Shown here one piece after another: positions 33,177-42,364 of a stretch of 64,000 bases of DNA (position 1 is the stretch's first letter; the number at the start of each line of letters is the position of its first letter). The stretch comes from Chryseobacterium sp. MFBS3-17. GTDB taxonomy: Bacteria; Bacteroidota; Bacteroidia; Flavobacteriales; Weeksellaceae. The DNA is taken from assembly GCF_020687745.1 (NCBI RefSeq), contig NZ_JAJEWK010000002.1:1-64000 (forward strand), given 5' to 3'. The translations under genes and the position numbers were made by a program. Under the pieces are notes generated by a model. That model was not told where the DNA came from and did no database searches. It saw only the letters and a list, made by a program, of their open reading frames with translations.

Positions 33177-34766
33177 TTAGTATTGGAAATCATCGTCATC
33201 ATCCAGATCATTCATGGAAGAGCCGGACAGGCCGGAATTATCAGGAATGTCAAAGGCTGCACCCGGCGTGGCGGGAGTGGTGATTTTATCGAAGCCAGAC
33301 GGTTCATCCTGTTGGCCGAAATTGGAAGACTGGTAGCCGTATCCGTTATTAAAAATATCCAGATCTGCAAAACGTGCAAACTGTTTGTGGAAAGACAGTC
33401 TTACATCTGCAGTAGCTCCGTTTCTGTGTTTGGCTATAATGAGTTCTGCCTGGTTTTCTGTGGTAGATTGTACGCCATCTTCGTCATTGTCCCAGGTGGC
33501 AATTTTGTAGTATTCCGGCCGGAAAATAAAGGACACAATATCCGCATCCTGCTCTATGGCTCCGGATTCCCGCAGGTCTGAAAGTTGAGGTCTTTTCCCC
33601 GGTCTTGTTTCCACACTTCTGGAAAGCTGAGACAGGGCAATTACCGGAACATTTAATTCTTTGGCAATGGCTTTCAGGGAACGGGAAATGGTCGCAATTT
33701 CCTGTTCACGGTTGCCGGGTGCCCCTTTTCCGGAATTGGCAGTCATCAGTTGCAGGTAATCTACCATAATGATTCTTACACCATGCTGCATAACCAGACG
33801 GCGGCATTTTGCCCGGAAATCAAATACCGAAAGTGACGGGGTTTCATCTATATAAAGGGGGGCATTTTCCAAAGCAGATACATTGGAAAAAAGTCTTTGC
33901 CACTCTTCATCACTCATCTGTCCTTTTCTCAGTTTTTCTGAAGAAATTTTGGTTTCGGAGGCAATCATACGGGTGATGAGTTGCACCGAGGCCATCTCCA
34001 GAGAAAACAGCGCCAGCGGTACCTGATGCTCTACGGCAATGTTCCGCGCCATGGACAGAAGAAAAGCAGTTTTACCCATTGCAGGGCGGGCAGCAATGAT
34101 GATGAGGTCTGAGTTCTGCCAGCCACCGGTTTCTTTGTCCACATCCTTAAAACCGGAGGGAATCCCGGAGAGTCCTTCTTTGTCCTTCAGGGACTTGATG
34201 GTTTCTATGGCCTGCTTTACGAGGCTGTTGGCGGTGTCAAACCCTTTCTTAATAGTGCCGTTGGTGATTTCAAAAAAAGACTGCTCTGCTTTGTCCAGCA
34301 GTTCAAAGACGTCTGTAGATTCTTTATAGGAATTATCAATCACATTGGCCGAAACATTAATCAGACTTCGCAGTATGAATTTTTCCAGAATGATCCGGAC
34401 GTGGTATTCGATGTGGGCACTGGATGAAACACCCAGCGTTAGTTCAATGATATACTGATCTCCGCCGGCAGCACTTAGTTTTCCTGCTTTTTTCAGTTCG
34501 TTGATCAGGGTCACCATGTCCACAGGGTGGTTTTCCAGATACATTTTCTGTATGGTGTCAAAAAGAATCTGATGGCGGGGGTCGTAAAAAACCTCCGGTG
34601 TCAGTAAATCAATAGAGTAATCCAGTCCCTTTTTATCAATCAGAAAAGTTCCCAGTACCAGCCGTTCAAATTCTAAAGCGTTCGGGGGTTGCTTGCCATC
34701 TGAAATGGAAAGTTCCCGTGCAAAATTCCCGTGAATAAGTGAGGATAAAGTTTCTTTTTGAGCCAT
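33177..34766 (-). CDS. dnaB: replicative DNA helicase
   Basis: This 529-residue hexameric helicase unwinds DNA ahead of the replisome. It has an N-terminal primase-binding domain (about residues 25-130), a linker and a RecA-like ATPase with Walker A (ARPAMGKTAF, about 228-237) and Walker B (IIMVDYLQLM, about 333-342). I set the start at 34766 (MAQKETL), 4 nt after a TATCTTTG box; the 43 upstream codons lie over the promoter. The acidic C-terminus (DDDDDF) is common in Bacteroidota DnaB. No intein was seen. Confidence 0.97.
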   Translation of the reverse strand: MAQKETLSSLIHGNFARELSISDGKQPPNALEFERLVLGTFLIDKKGLDYSIDLLTPEVFYDPRHQILFDTIQKMYLENHPVDMVTLINELKKAGKLSAAGGDQYIIELTLGVSSSAHIEYHVRIILEKFILRSLINVSANVIDNSYKESTDVFELLDKAEQSFFEITNGTIKKGFDTANSLVKQAIETIKSLKDKEGLSGIPSGFKDVDKETGGWQNSDLIIIAARPAMGKTAFLLSMARNIAVEHQVPLALFSLEMASVQLITRMIASETKISSEKLRKGQMSDEEWQRLFSNVSALENAPLYIDETPSLSVFDFRAKCRRLVMQHGVRIIMVDYLQLMTANSGKGAPGNREQEIATISRSLKAIAKELNVPVIALSQLSRSVETRPGKRPQLSDLRESGAIEQDADIVSFIFRPEYYKIATWDNDEDGVQSTTENQAELIIAKHRNGATADVRLSFHKQFARFADLDIFNNGYGYQSSNFGQQDEPSGFDKITTPATPGAAFDIPDNSGLSGSSMNDLDDDDDFQY

Positions 34767-34770
34767 AGCG

Positions 34771-34778
34771 CAAAGATA
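34771..34778 (-). promoter_or_regulatory. -7 box, 4 nt before the dnaB start codon
   Basis: Minus-strand TATCTTTG, then CGCT, then the dnaB ATG. The predicted mRNA is leaderless. No good -33 box was seen. Confidence 0.65.
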
Positions 34779-34876
34779 GCTTTTTTGGCGGTGATGGGGA
34801 ACAGGAGTAATCAACAAGAATTTTGAGTTCCGGATTAATGTGCTGATTAATAGTTTGATATGGTGTTGATAAAATA

Positions 34877-34906
34877 AATCACCCCGATTTTTCAACCGGG
34901 GTGATT
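34877..34906 (-). terminator. intrinsic terminator of T9SS type B gene
   Basis: AATCACCCCG (34877-34886) and CGGGGTGATT (34897-34906) form a perfect 10-bp stem; T-rich sequence follows in the minus direction. Confidence 0.85.
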
Positions 34907-34934
34907 CTGATTCATTATTTTTTGTGGATGCTGC

Positions 34935-37250
34935 TTAATCTCTGTTTTTTACCAGAATCCAGCCATCATATTTTACCGGAATGTCGGTGTCCGGTTCGTT
35001 CCAGGTAATGGTGTACCAGTAGGTACCGGTAGGCACTTTTTTGCCTCCGGATCTTCCGTCCCATTTATACTGGTTGTTTCTGTTGGCTTCAAAAATTTTA
35101 TTTCCGTAGCGGTTATAAATGGTAAAGACCAGGTTCTTTTTATAGTGAAGAGCAGAATAATCCACATAATCATTCACGTTATCTCCGTTCGGAGTGATGG
35201 CATTGACCAGATTCGGTACCGTTACTTCACGGATTATGGGTTCACAGTTGTAGCTGTCTCTTACAAAAATAGTAGCTTGCCCTCTCGGAACCTGGTTGAA
35301 TACATTGGATGTCTGCCATTCCACGCCGTCCAGAGAGTATTCATAAGGTGCCATACCTCCGGAGATGGTTACGGTAATGGTATTATTGGTAATATCCAGA
35401 CCGGTAATTACTGGTGCAGGTGCAGCATTTACTTTTACGATTTGACGGGTAATACAATTGTTTTTGCCCAGATCTACCCAATATTCACCCACGGTCACAT
35501 TGGCAATGGCCTGTGTGGTTTCGCCTGTGCTCCACAGATAAGAGTCAAAGCCCGGACCTGCGTCCAGCGTAGTGCGGTCTTCTATACAGATGGTTTTATC
35601 AGTCAGCACCGAAGAATAAGAAGGTGGAGTGACCACCAGGGTGATTTTAGCAATGCTCCAGCATAGATTTTCTCCAAATACCCGGGCATATACCGATCCG
35701 TTTTCAGAGATATAGACGTACGGATTGGTAATCATATTGGTGTCATTCAGGGCATCCATCTCGGTCAGATAGAACTGGCTGATGGCTCCCGGAGCTGTAC
35801 TTACCGGTGCGGTAGTCAGATCAAATTCCCCGAAAGTAGGCAGATCTGGCAGGAAGCAGGTGATAAGTGTTGCGGCCTGGGTTACTACTACCGGATGAAA
35901 GTCCAGCGTAATCATGGTGTAATTTTTACAACCCTGAGCGCCTGTTACTTCTACATACACTTGTCCCTGTGCGCTGAGGTACTGTTGCGGATTGGTAATT
36001 TCATTTGTATCAGCCAGTAAATCAGTCAGTGACGGATAGAATTTCTTGGGTGCGGCAGGATCTGTATACACATCTGCTGTAGTCAGGTCAAAGTAAGCGA
36101 CCCCCGAATTGTTATTGTTACAGGCGGTTAATGTAGCCGGAGTTAAAGGCAGCAATGGATTAAATGCCAGGGTCACAGTTCCCACATTGGTACAACCCAG
36201 CGTAGTGGTAACCAGCGCATAAACCTGACCGGCAGCACTGGTGTAGGCTGTGGGGTTGGTGATGATATTGGTTCCTGCATTGGCATCCGCTAAAGTAGGA
36301 TAGTACTCAATGGTAGCCGTGGGATCCGGGAAAACATTGGCGGTGGTAAGATCAAAAACACCGATATTGGTATTGTTGTTATTACAGGTAAATATCGTTG
36401 GATTGAACACTGTGATGGCTCCGGATTGAAACTGTATGGTACCGTATTCTTTACAGACATTGGCCGGGTTACTTGGGTTGGTAGGGTCTGTATAGGAAAT
36501 TGCGTAGTAATACGTATTGGCGGTACTTACATTAATGGGCGCGGTAATAGGATTGGTTCCCGTGATGGCGTCATTGGTATTCAGGTAATACGCAATAGAG
36601 AAATTGGGATTTCCATTCAGAATTCCGGCAGATAATGGAGCAAAATCAAATAGCTGCGGATTGGTACAAATCAGAATCACACCATCCTGGTTCGGACCCG
36701 GAGGGATAAACGGATTAGGCTGTATGGTCGGAGTAAACGGTGATTGCAGAGATGCAGATCCTTCCCAGGTAAGTTCAAAACCATAAGGATTACTCGGAAT
36801 ATAATTGTCAATAAGGAGTACATAGGTTTCGCCTGCCACTACATTGACCAGGGGATTCCACTGGCCGCCGGTCTGAGTAGCACTGAGACCCGTGGGTCCA
36901 CTGGCTCCGGAGAAGTTACAGCTGATGGGCGTTCCGTAGTTTCCCGTGTTACAGTCGAAATTAGGGCCATACAGTGCAAAGTCGTAGTCATAGTGAGTGG
37001 TACCCGGCACGGTGTTCGGAGTAATGGTAAATCCCAGAGTTCCGGTATTGGCTGCCGTGAAGGTGTACCATACAGAATAATGCTCATCGGCCAGGCAGCT
37101 GGGATTGGTAGGCTCCATAATATTCCCGGCACTGCTTGGGTTATAGGAAATACTGTTGTTTCCACATACCGGAATCGCCGAAATACAGTCTGACTGAGCG
37201 TAGACTTGCTGGGCGAAAATCAGCAGGAACAAGTATATAATTCTTTTCAT
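34935..37250 (-). CDS. T9SS type B sorting-domain protein with tandem repeats
   Basis: This 771-residue exported protein begins with a signal peptide (about residues 1-18, cleaved before QSDC). It has an N-terminal domain starting SDCISAIPVCGN. Several repeats of about 85 residues follow (pattern C...FDLTTA.V...YYPTL.DA..GTN.ITNP..Y.S..GQVY..V...GC.N). The C-terminus is the gliding-motility/CHU_C type B signal (ITPNGDNVNDYVDYSALHYK, IYNRYGNKIFEA, WDGRSGGKKVPTGTYWYTI). It is therefore probably carried across the outer membrane by the type IX system and held on the surface. It is a close paralogue of the gene at 37974. Confidence 0.92.
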   Translation of the reverse strand: MKRIIYLFLLIFAQQVYAQSDCISAIPVCGNNSISYNPSSAGNIMEPTNPSCLADEHYSVWYTFTAANTGTLGFTITPNTVPGTTHYDYDFALYGPNFDCNTGNYGTPISCNFSGASGPTGLSATQTGGQWNPLVNVVAGETYVLLIDNYIPSNPYGFELTWEGSASLQSPFTPTIQPNPFIPPGPNQDGVILICTNPQLFDFAPLSAGILNGNPNFSIAYYLNTNDAITGTNPITAPINVSTANTYYYAISYTDPTNPSNPANVCKEYGTIQFQSGAITVFNPTIFTCNNNNTNIGVFDLTTANVFPDPTATIEYYPTLADANAGTNIITNPTAYTSAAGQVYALVTTTLGCTNVGTVTLAFNPLLPLTPATLTACNNNNSGVAYFDLTTADVYTDPAAPKKFYPSLTDLLADTNEITNPQQYLSAQGQVYVEVTGAQGCKNYTMITLDFHPVVVTQAATLITCFLPDLPTFGEFDLTTAPVSTAPGAISQFYLTEMDALNDTNMITNPYVYISENGSVYARVFGENLCWSIAKITLVVTPPSYSSVLTDKTICIEDRTTLDAGPGFDSYLWSTGETTQAIANVTVGEYWVDLGKNNCITRQIVKVNAAPAPVITGLDITNNTITVTISGGMAPYEYSLDGVEWQTSNVFNQVPRGQATIFVRDSYNCEPIIREVTVPNLVNAITPNGDNVNDYVDYSALHYKKNLVFTIYNRYGNKIFEANRNNQYKWDGRSGGKKVPTGTYWYTITWNEPDTDIPVKYDGWILVKNRD

Positions 37251-37276
37251 AGGTTCTGATATTTGCGGTAATAAAG

Positions 37277-37897
37277 TTACTTAATTATGGACAGGTAATA
37301 ACTGGTGTCCTCCAGTCCCCAGGTAGGGTGCTGCGGAGTGGCAGGCTTGTATTTCTTCAAGTTTTCGGCAGCCCGTTCAAAAAGATATCTGATGTTTTTG
37401 TCCGTGTTTTTATCTTTCAGGTAATAGTACTCCAGTTGAGCCCTCATCAGGTCAAATCTCGGGTTTTGCGGATCAATATGCTGCGCACCATAGAGAATTT
37501 GTCTGGCCAGGCGACCTTCGGTCACGTATTTTTCGGCAGGGTTTACGGCCATCCGTAGAATGTGGCTGTAGGCTTTCAGCAAGCGGATTTCCGAGTTTTG
37601 AGGATGAGAATCAATCAGAGGCAGAATCAATTGGTCTGCTTCAAGGGTCAGTTTCTCAATTTCTGATAAGCGGTTGGCCCGTAAATGCCTTTCTGCAGCT
37701 TTCAGTGAAGCAAGGGCGGTATGATAATCTGACTGCCAGTTTTTCACATCAGTACTGGACTCGCGGGACAAATCCTGTGAAGCAGCTGCGGTATTTTTTT
37801 CTGCTTTTTTTTGGTTCAGATTACGGGTCTGTTGGGTCTGGGCTTGCAGCATTATGGCAGAAGCCATCAATACAGCGGTATACATGATCTTTCTCAT
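37277..37897 (-). CDS. exported helical protein, module partner of T9SS protein
   Basis: This 206-residue protein has a signal peptide (about residues 1-19). The mature part is almost entirely helical, rich in Leu, Ala and charged residues, with a TPR-like feel (ILRMAVNPAEKYVTEGRLAR, LMRAQLEYYYL). The function is unknown. It lies 26 nt upstream of the type B protein at 34935. An analogous small exported helical protein precedes the second type B protein, which suggests a joint role. Confidence 0.75.
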   Translation of the reverse strand: MRKIMYTAVLMASAIMLQAQTQQTRNLNQKKAEKNTAAASQDLSRESSTDVKNWQSDYHTALASLKAAERHLRANRLSEIEKLTLEADQLILPLIDSHPQNSEIRLLKAYSHILRMAVNPAEKYVTEGRLARQILYGAQHIDPQNPRFDLMRAQLEYYYLKDKNTDKNIRYLFERAAENLKKYKPATPQHPTWGLEDTSYYLSIIK

Positions 37898-37926
37898 TGA
37901 GAGGTATTTTTTTGATTGGATAAAGA

Positions 37927-37961
37927 TTGGCCAATTTATCAGTTTTTGATTAATTGGCCAA
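37927..37961. terminator. inverted repeat between the two T9SS modules
   Basis: TTGGCCAATT (37927-37936) and AATTGGCCAA (37952-37961) pair perfectly over 10 bp with a 15-nt loop. It lies between the two duplicated modules and probably ends the upstream one. Confidence 0.65.
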
Positions 37962-37973
37962 CATTTTTTTTAA

Positions 37974-40295
37974 TTATCTGTTTTTTACCATAATCCAGCC
38001 GGAGTACTGAACCGGGATTTTGGTTTCGGGTTCTGTCCAGCTTATGGTGTACCAGTAATTTCCGGTAGACAACTTGTCTGCACCGGTTCTTCCGTCCCAG
38101 CGGTAATTGTTCTTTTTGTCTGCCACATGAATCGTGGTTCCGTAGCGGTCAAAGATGGAAATCTTGAGGTTATCCTTAAATGATAAAGCACTGTAGTCCA
38201 TGTAATCATTCACGCCATCATCATTCGGGGTAATCACGTTGATGAGGTTCGGAACAGTAATCAGCAGAGCTACCGGTACACATTCGTACGCATCTTTAAT
38301 GTATACGGTGGCCTGTCCGCGTGGTACATTGGTCAGCACATTGGAATCCTGCCAGTTAATGCCGTCTAGAGAAAACTGGTATGGAGCCGTTCCGCCGGTT
38401 ACCATAAGGGTTACCGTGTTATTCGAAATGTCTATTTTGGTTACTACCGGAGATGGGGCAGCATATACCCGTACGGTCTGTCTGGTGACACAACCATCGG
38501 TCATCAGATCTACCCAGTATTCACCTACCGATACATTGCTGATGCTCTGCGTGGTGGCACCTGTGCTCCACTGGTAGGACTGGAATCCCGGACCTGCATC
38601 CAGCACCGTTCTTTCTTCCAGACAGATGATTTTATCCAGAAGCACAGAAGAGTAAGCAGGAGGTGTCACTTCCAGATGAATGGCGGCTATGCTCCAGCAA
38701 TTGTTGGCATCCATCACGCGGGCGTACACAGTGGTATTGCTTGTGGAGTACGCGTCGGGATCGATAATCATATTGGTGCCATTCAGAGCATCCTGCATAG
38801 ATGGATAATACTTTCTCGTATTAGGCATCATGGCGGTAACATCGGCTTCTGTAAGGTCAAAAACAGCAACATTTGGAGTTCCCGGGGTATAACATTCGTT
38901 CAATGTGTCCTCATAAACTTCCATCACCGGGTAGAATGTCAGGTAGATTTTGACATAATTTTTACAACCCAGGGCACCTTCTACTTCTACATAGACATAT
39001 CCTTCTGCGCTCGTGTATTGTGTAGGATAGAGGATTGCATTGGTGCCCTGTACCAGGTCATTGATGCTCGGATAATAAATTTTGGGGGCGTTCGGATCTG
39101 CAGGATAAACATCTGCTGAGGTCAGATCGAATGTGGCCACACCGGAGTTGTTATTGTTACAGGAAATCAGCGTTTGTTCCACCAGGGGAAGTGCCGGTGA
39201 AAGATCCAGTGTTATGGTCGCAATATTGGTACAGCCTAAAGCAGTGGTCACCAACGCAAAAACCTGTGTAGCCGGAGTGGTATAGTTGGTAAGATTGGTA
39301 ATCTGATTGGTTCCTGCCGCCAGATCTGCCATATGGGCATAGTATTCTATGGTAGCCGTCGGGTCATTGAACACCGGCGAAGAGGTAAGGTCAAAGGTTC
39401 CGATTCCCGTATTGTTAATGTTGCAGGACAGAATAGTAGGGTTGTTCACGGTAATGGCTCCGGAGGAGAACGTGATGTCGCCATACTCCCTGCACCGGTT
39501 TATGGGATCATTGGGATTCGTGGGGTTCACATAGTAAATCGCATAATAATATGTGGTCGTAGTATTGACAATAATAGGGGTTGTAATGGGATTGCTGTTA
39601 GACAGCGCATCATTGGTACTGTGATAATAGTTGACGTGGAAATTAGGGTTTCCGTTTACAATTCCTGCCGTCAGCGTACTGAAATCAAACTGGGTGGGAT
39701 CCAGACAAATAAGCACATTACCATCCTGAAACGGTCCCGGCTGAATAAATGGATACGGCTGTACCGTAGGATCATTAAACGGAGATGCCAGTGTGGCCGT
39801 GCCACCCCAGGTCAGTTGAAAGCCGTTGGTGTTCTGCGAGAAGTTATCCACTACCATATAATAGGTCTCACCCGGTAAAACATCCAAATATCTTACAAAA
39901 CCATCTCCGCCTGCACCTTCAGAAAGGTCTGTAGCGGTAAGATTCATTCCCGTCAGAATGCCGGATCCAGTTCCGGCATAGGAGCAGCGTATCGGAGCTC
40001 CCAGCGCACCGCATGCCGTATTCGGTCCGTAGATGGCCCAGTCATAATCGGCCTGTGCATTGGGCGTAATCAGCATGGTAAGTGTACCTGCAGTTCCTAC
40101 TGTGAAGGAATACCACACCGTATAATGCTCATTGGATACCAGACAGCCGCCCAGAGTTTCGGAGACGTTTCCAGGTCCGCTGGGGGTATAGGAAATGGCA
40201 GAGTTACCGCAAAGGGGGATGGCAGAAACACAGTCGGATTGTGCAAACCCATACTGTGACATCAGCAGTATAAAAAAGAATAGAATTTTTTTCAT
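37974..40295 (-). CDS. T9SS type B sorting-domain protein with tandem repeats (paralogue)
   Basis: This roughly 773-residue protein has the same order of parts as the gene at 34935: signal peptide, SDCVSAIPLCGN domain, several 85-residue repeats with FDLTSADVYP-like cores, and a CHU_C type B C-terminus (ITPNDDGVNDYMDYSALSFK, FDRYGTTIHVADKK, WDGRTGADKLSTGNYWYTI). It is thus a probable type IX surface protein, perhaps an adhesin or mechanical component, though no catalytic domain is seen. I start at the MKK at 40295; an ATG 3 codons upstream is possible. Confidence 0.92.
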   Translation of the reverse strand: MKKILFFFILLMSQYGFAQSDCVSAIPLCGNSAISYTPSGPGNVSETLGGCLVSNEHYTVWYSFTVGTAGTLTMLITPNAQADYDWAIYGPNTACGALGAPIRCSYAGTGSGILTGMNLTATDLSEGAGGDGFVRYLDVLPGETYYMVVDNFSQNTNGFQLTWGGTATLASPFNDPTVQPYPFIQPGPFQDGNVLICLDPTQFDFSTLTAGIVNGNPNFHVNYYHSTNDALSNSNPITTPIIVNTTTTYYYAIYYVNPTNPNDPINRCREYGDITFSSGAITVNNPTILSCNINNTGIGTFDLTSSPVFNDPTATIEYYAHMADLAAGTNQITNLTNYTTPATQVFALVTTALGCTNIATITLDLSPALPLVEQTLISCNNNNSGVATFDLTSADVYPADPNAPKIYYPSINDLVQGTNAILYPTQYTSAEGYVYVEVEGALGCKNYVKIYLTFYPVMEVYEDTLNECYTPGTPNVAVFDLTEADVTAMMPNTRKYYPSMQDALNGTNMIIDPDAYSTSNTTVYARVMDANNCWSIAAIHLEVTPPAYSSVLLDKIICLEERTVLDAGPGFQSYQWSTGATTQSISNVSVGEYWVDLMTDGCVTRQTVRVYAAPSPVVTKIDISNNTVTLMVTGGTAPYQFSLDGINWQDSNVLTNVPRGQATVYIKDAYECVPVALLITVPNLINVITPNDDGVNDYMDYSALSFKDNLKISIFDRYGTTIHVADKKNNYRWDGRTGADKLSTGNYWYTISWTEPETKIPVQYSGWIMVKNR

Positions 40296-40340
40296 AAGAA
40301 ACAATATTTGGTTCTATAGGTAATTTGCTTTAACTTTTGC

Positions 40341-40718
40341 TTAGTGAAGTTTGTTTTTTTGAATGGTGAGAAGTTCCATCAGTTTTTGACCATCTTTCTG
40401 GTCTGCTGGCACGCCCCCGCTCAGATATTTGTACGCTACTGCATGAGCCTCTGCTGCGGCAGATTTCTGATCTTCCTGTATTAGGATTTCAGCTTTTTTG
40501 TACTGGGTCTGAGCGGCAAGATAATATGCTTTCCACCGTTCTGGTGTCTGTGTGGTCACTAAATTTGCAAAATTGATGAATAATGCATCCAGCTCATGAA
40601 CAGTGCTTGCCTTTTCCAGTTTGACGCTGTTTTCCTGAATGCTTTTTTGAAAACTGTTTTGTGCCAGAACCAGGCTTCCGATCAGCATAAAACAAAGAGA
40701 GAAATATAGTTTTTTCAT
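40341..40718 (-). CDS. small exported protein, module partner of T9SS protein
   Basis: This 125-residue protein has a signal peptide (about residues 1-19, cleaved after VLAQ) and a helical mature part (ENSVKLEKASTVHELDALF, RWKAYYLAAQTQYKKAEILI). It lies 45 nt upstream of the type B protein at 37974 and parallels the 206-residue partner of the other module. The start at 40718 (MKKLYFS) is chosen for the signal peptide; the upstream 24 codons are AT-rich and unlike it. The function is unknown. Confidence 0.78.
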   Translation of the reverse strand: MKKLYFSLCFMLIGSLVLAQNSFQKSIQENSVKLEKASTVHELDALFINFANLVTTQTPERWKAYYLAAQTQYKKAEILIQEDQKSAAAEAHAVAYKYLSGGVPADQKDGQKLMELLTIQKNKLH

Positions 40719-40868
40719 AGAGTTAAATTTTTCTGTTGAGCTACCGTTGTAGAATTTAAACAAATTTAATCTTTTTATTAGTAGGTACAAGTCTTTTAGG
40801 GTGAAAATATAGATATTTCACAAAAATGTCTTGAGGTTTCTTTTAATGTATTATGCAGTGAATATTAA

Positions 40869-42122
40869 TTAATACTTCATGCGCCTCAGGGAAGGAAAGT
40901 TTTTGCCTACAGCTAATGCAATAAGTAAAGTCATACTGCCCCCGAAAATCACAGAACGTACCACTCCCAGAAGTTTAGCAGCAACACCACTTTCAAACTG
41001 TCCCAGCTCATTACTGCTCATAATGAAAATGGAATTGACACTCAGTACACGACCCCGGATTTTTTCCGGTGTTTTCAGCTGGACGATGGTGCCGCGGATT
41101 ACCACAGAAATACCATCCAGAATCCCGCTCATCATCAACAAAATAAAAGAAAGCCAGTATAATTTCGAAAGCCCGAAACCAATAATGCATAATCCGAATC
41201 CACCCACTGCAAAAAGCAGAATTTTGCCCTGGTTTTTCCGCAGCGGTACTATTGATAAGGTGATGATGACCATCATGGCCCCAATGTCTGACGCCGCATT
41301 CAGCAGTCCGAAACCCTGAGAGCCCACCATTAAGATATCACTGGCAAAAACCGGAATCATGGCCACCGCACCACCGAAAAGAACCGCAAACATATCCAGC
41401 AACAGGGCTCCCAGAATTTCTTTGGTCTTGTAAATGTACCGTAAACCTTCTTTCATGCTCTCCATGATTTTCGTCTGAAGGCCCAGATTTTCTGAAGGGT
41501 GCCTGGGGATGAACCAGAAAAATACGGAGGCAAAACTCATGATGCTTACAATGATCATCAGGGTGCCGGGAATCCCGAACCAATGAATCAGAAAACCGCC
41601 CAGTGCATGGCCGGATACAGAGGCAGTAAGAAATGTAGCCTGGTTAATGGTAATGGCTGCAGGGAGCCTGGCACTTCCTACAATTTTGGGAATCATGGTA
41701 GGAACCAAAGGCCCGATGAAGGCCCGGCAGATACCGGTAAGAAAGATGGTGCCGTAAATAAACCAGGTAAGCTGCCTGTTGGTATACATGTGCAGCTCAC
41801 TTTCAAAATACGCCAGAGCGGCCAGGGAGCCAATCAGTACTACATAGGCATAGTTGCAGATCAGCAGAAGCCTTTTCTTCTCCGAATTGTCTATGACATG
41901 ACCGGCATACAGCGCAGAACTTACCGCCGGAATCACTTCCGAAAGTCCAATGAGGCCGATGGCAAAAGGGTCTTTGGTAAGCTGGTAAACCCACCAGCCC
42001 AAAAGGGTAGCCAGCATTCGGAAGGCCAGGACCAGAAAGAAACGGCCACATATTAAATTCCGAAAGGCTGGAATTCTGAGGGTCTTAATGGGATGTGTGG
42101 ATATCATGAAACGGTGCGCCAC
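40869..42122 (-). CDS. MFS transporter of the EntS/MFS_3 type
   Basis: This 417-residue protein has about twelve membrane helices. Its sequence style (FRNLICGRFFLVLAFRMLAT, GWWVYQLTKDPFAIGLIGLS) is that of the MFS_3 family, which exports siderophores, antibiotics or other small molecules. The loop KTPEKIRGRVLSVNSIFIM (about residues 342-360) is typical of it. The substrate is unknown and no siderophore gene is near. The start may be 42122 or MISTHP at 42107. A hairpin and an unexplained leader lie just upstream. Confidence 0.85.
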   Translation of the reverse strand: MAHRFMISTHPIKTLRIPAFRNLICGRFFLVLAFRMLATLLGWWVYQLTKDPFAIGLIGLSEVIPAVSSALYAGHVIDNSEKKRLLLICNYAYVVLIGSLAALAYFESELHMYTNRQLTWFIYGTIFLTGICRAFIGPLVPTMIPKIVGSARLPAAITINQATFLTASVSGHALGGFLIHWFGIPGTLMIIVSIMSFASVFFWFIPRHPSENLGLQTKIMESMKEGLRYIYKTKEILGALLLDMFAVLFGGAVAMIPVFASDILMVGSQGFGLLNAASDIGAMMVIITLSIVPLRKNQGKILLFAVGGFGLCIIGFGLSKLYWLSFILLMMSGILDGISVVIRGTIVQLKTPEKIRGRVLSVNSIFIMSSNELGQFESGVAAKLLGVVRSVIFGGSMTLLIALAVGKNFPSLRRMKY

Positions 42123-42140
42123 ATGGGATAAAGAAAATGA

Positions 42141-42165
42141 TCTCCGGTGAAAATGCAGCCGGAGA
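42141..42165 (-). terminator. hairpin just before MFS gene (terminator or attenuator)
   Basis: TCTCCGG (42141-42147) and CCGGAGA (42159-42165) form a 7-bp stem. In the minus direction a T-rich stretch (TCATTTTCTTT) follows, ending about 7-20 nt before the MFS start. It could end the upstream lipoprotein transcript or attenuate the MFS gene. Confidence 0.6.
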
Positions 42166-42174
42166 CCATCTGTA

Positions 42175-42330
42175 CTATTGTTTTATAATGACTATGCATT
42201 CAGTTTCGCCCATAGAGACGGGTGCTAAAGCCGTATTCAGAGAAATGCTTCCGCCGACAGGTAAACAAAGCCGGTCATCACAACGTGCCGTGAACAGGTA
42301 TTCTTTATGGCCCTTCTCTGTTCTGAAGAA
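42175..42330 (-). other. unexplained open frame or leader between lipoprotein and MFS genes
   Basis: A minus-strand frame is open for 51 codons but lacks a start; its first Met is residue 40. The translation has protein-like patches (HKEYLFTARCDDRLCLPVGG, LNTALAPVSMGETECIVIIK). It may be the tail of a decayed gene, since a TGA closes the frame just upstream and the same frame carries PSGFSF before that stop. Alternatively the segment is an untranslated regulatory leader for the MFS gene. I recognise no known riboswitch in it. No other gene lies in 42123-42364. Confidence 0.3.
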
Positions 42331-42364
42331 TCAGAAGCTAAAACCTGACGGCTAAAGGCTTTTG

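Noticed and set aside
33177-34895. Longer dnaB start at 34895
   Set aside because: The extension covers the TATCTTTG box at 34771-34778 and has no match to DnaB N-termini; the start at 34766 is preferred.
35900-36300. CRISPR-like or DNA-level tandem repeat in the T9SS genes
   Set aside because: The repeats are at protein level (about 85 residues) with diverged DNA, not short identical repeats with spacers. No CRISPR array was seen anywhere.
42137-42355. 72-codon plus-strand frame in the MFS leader
   Set aside because: No domain, no promoter, and the stronger signals (hairpin, T run) are on the minus strand.
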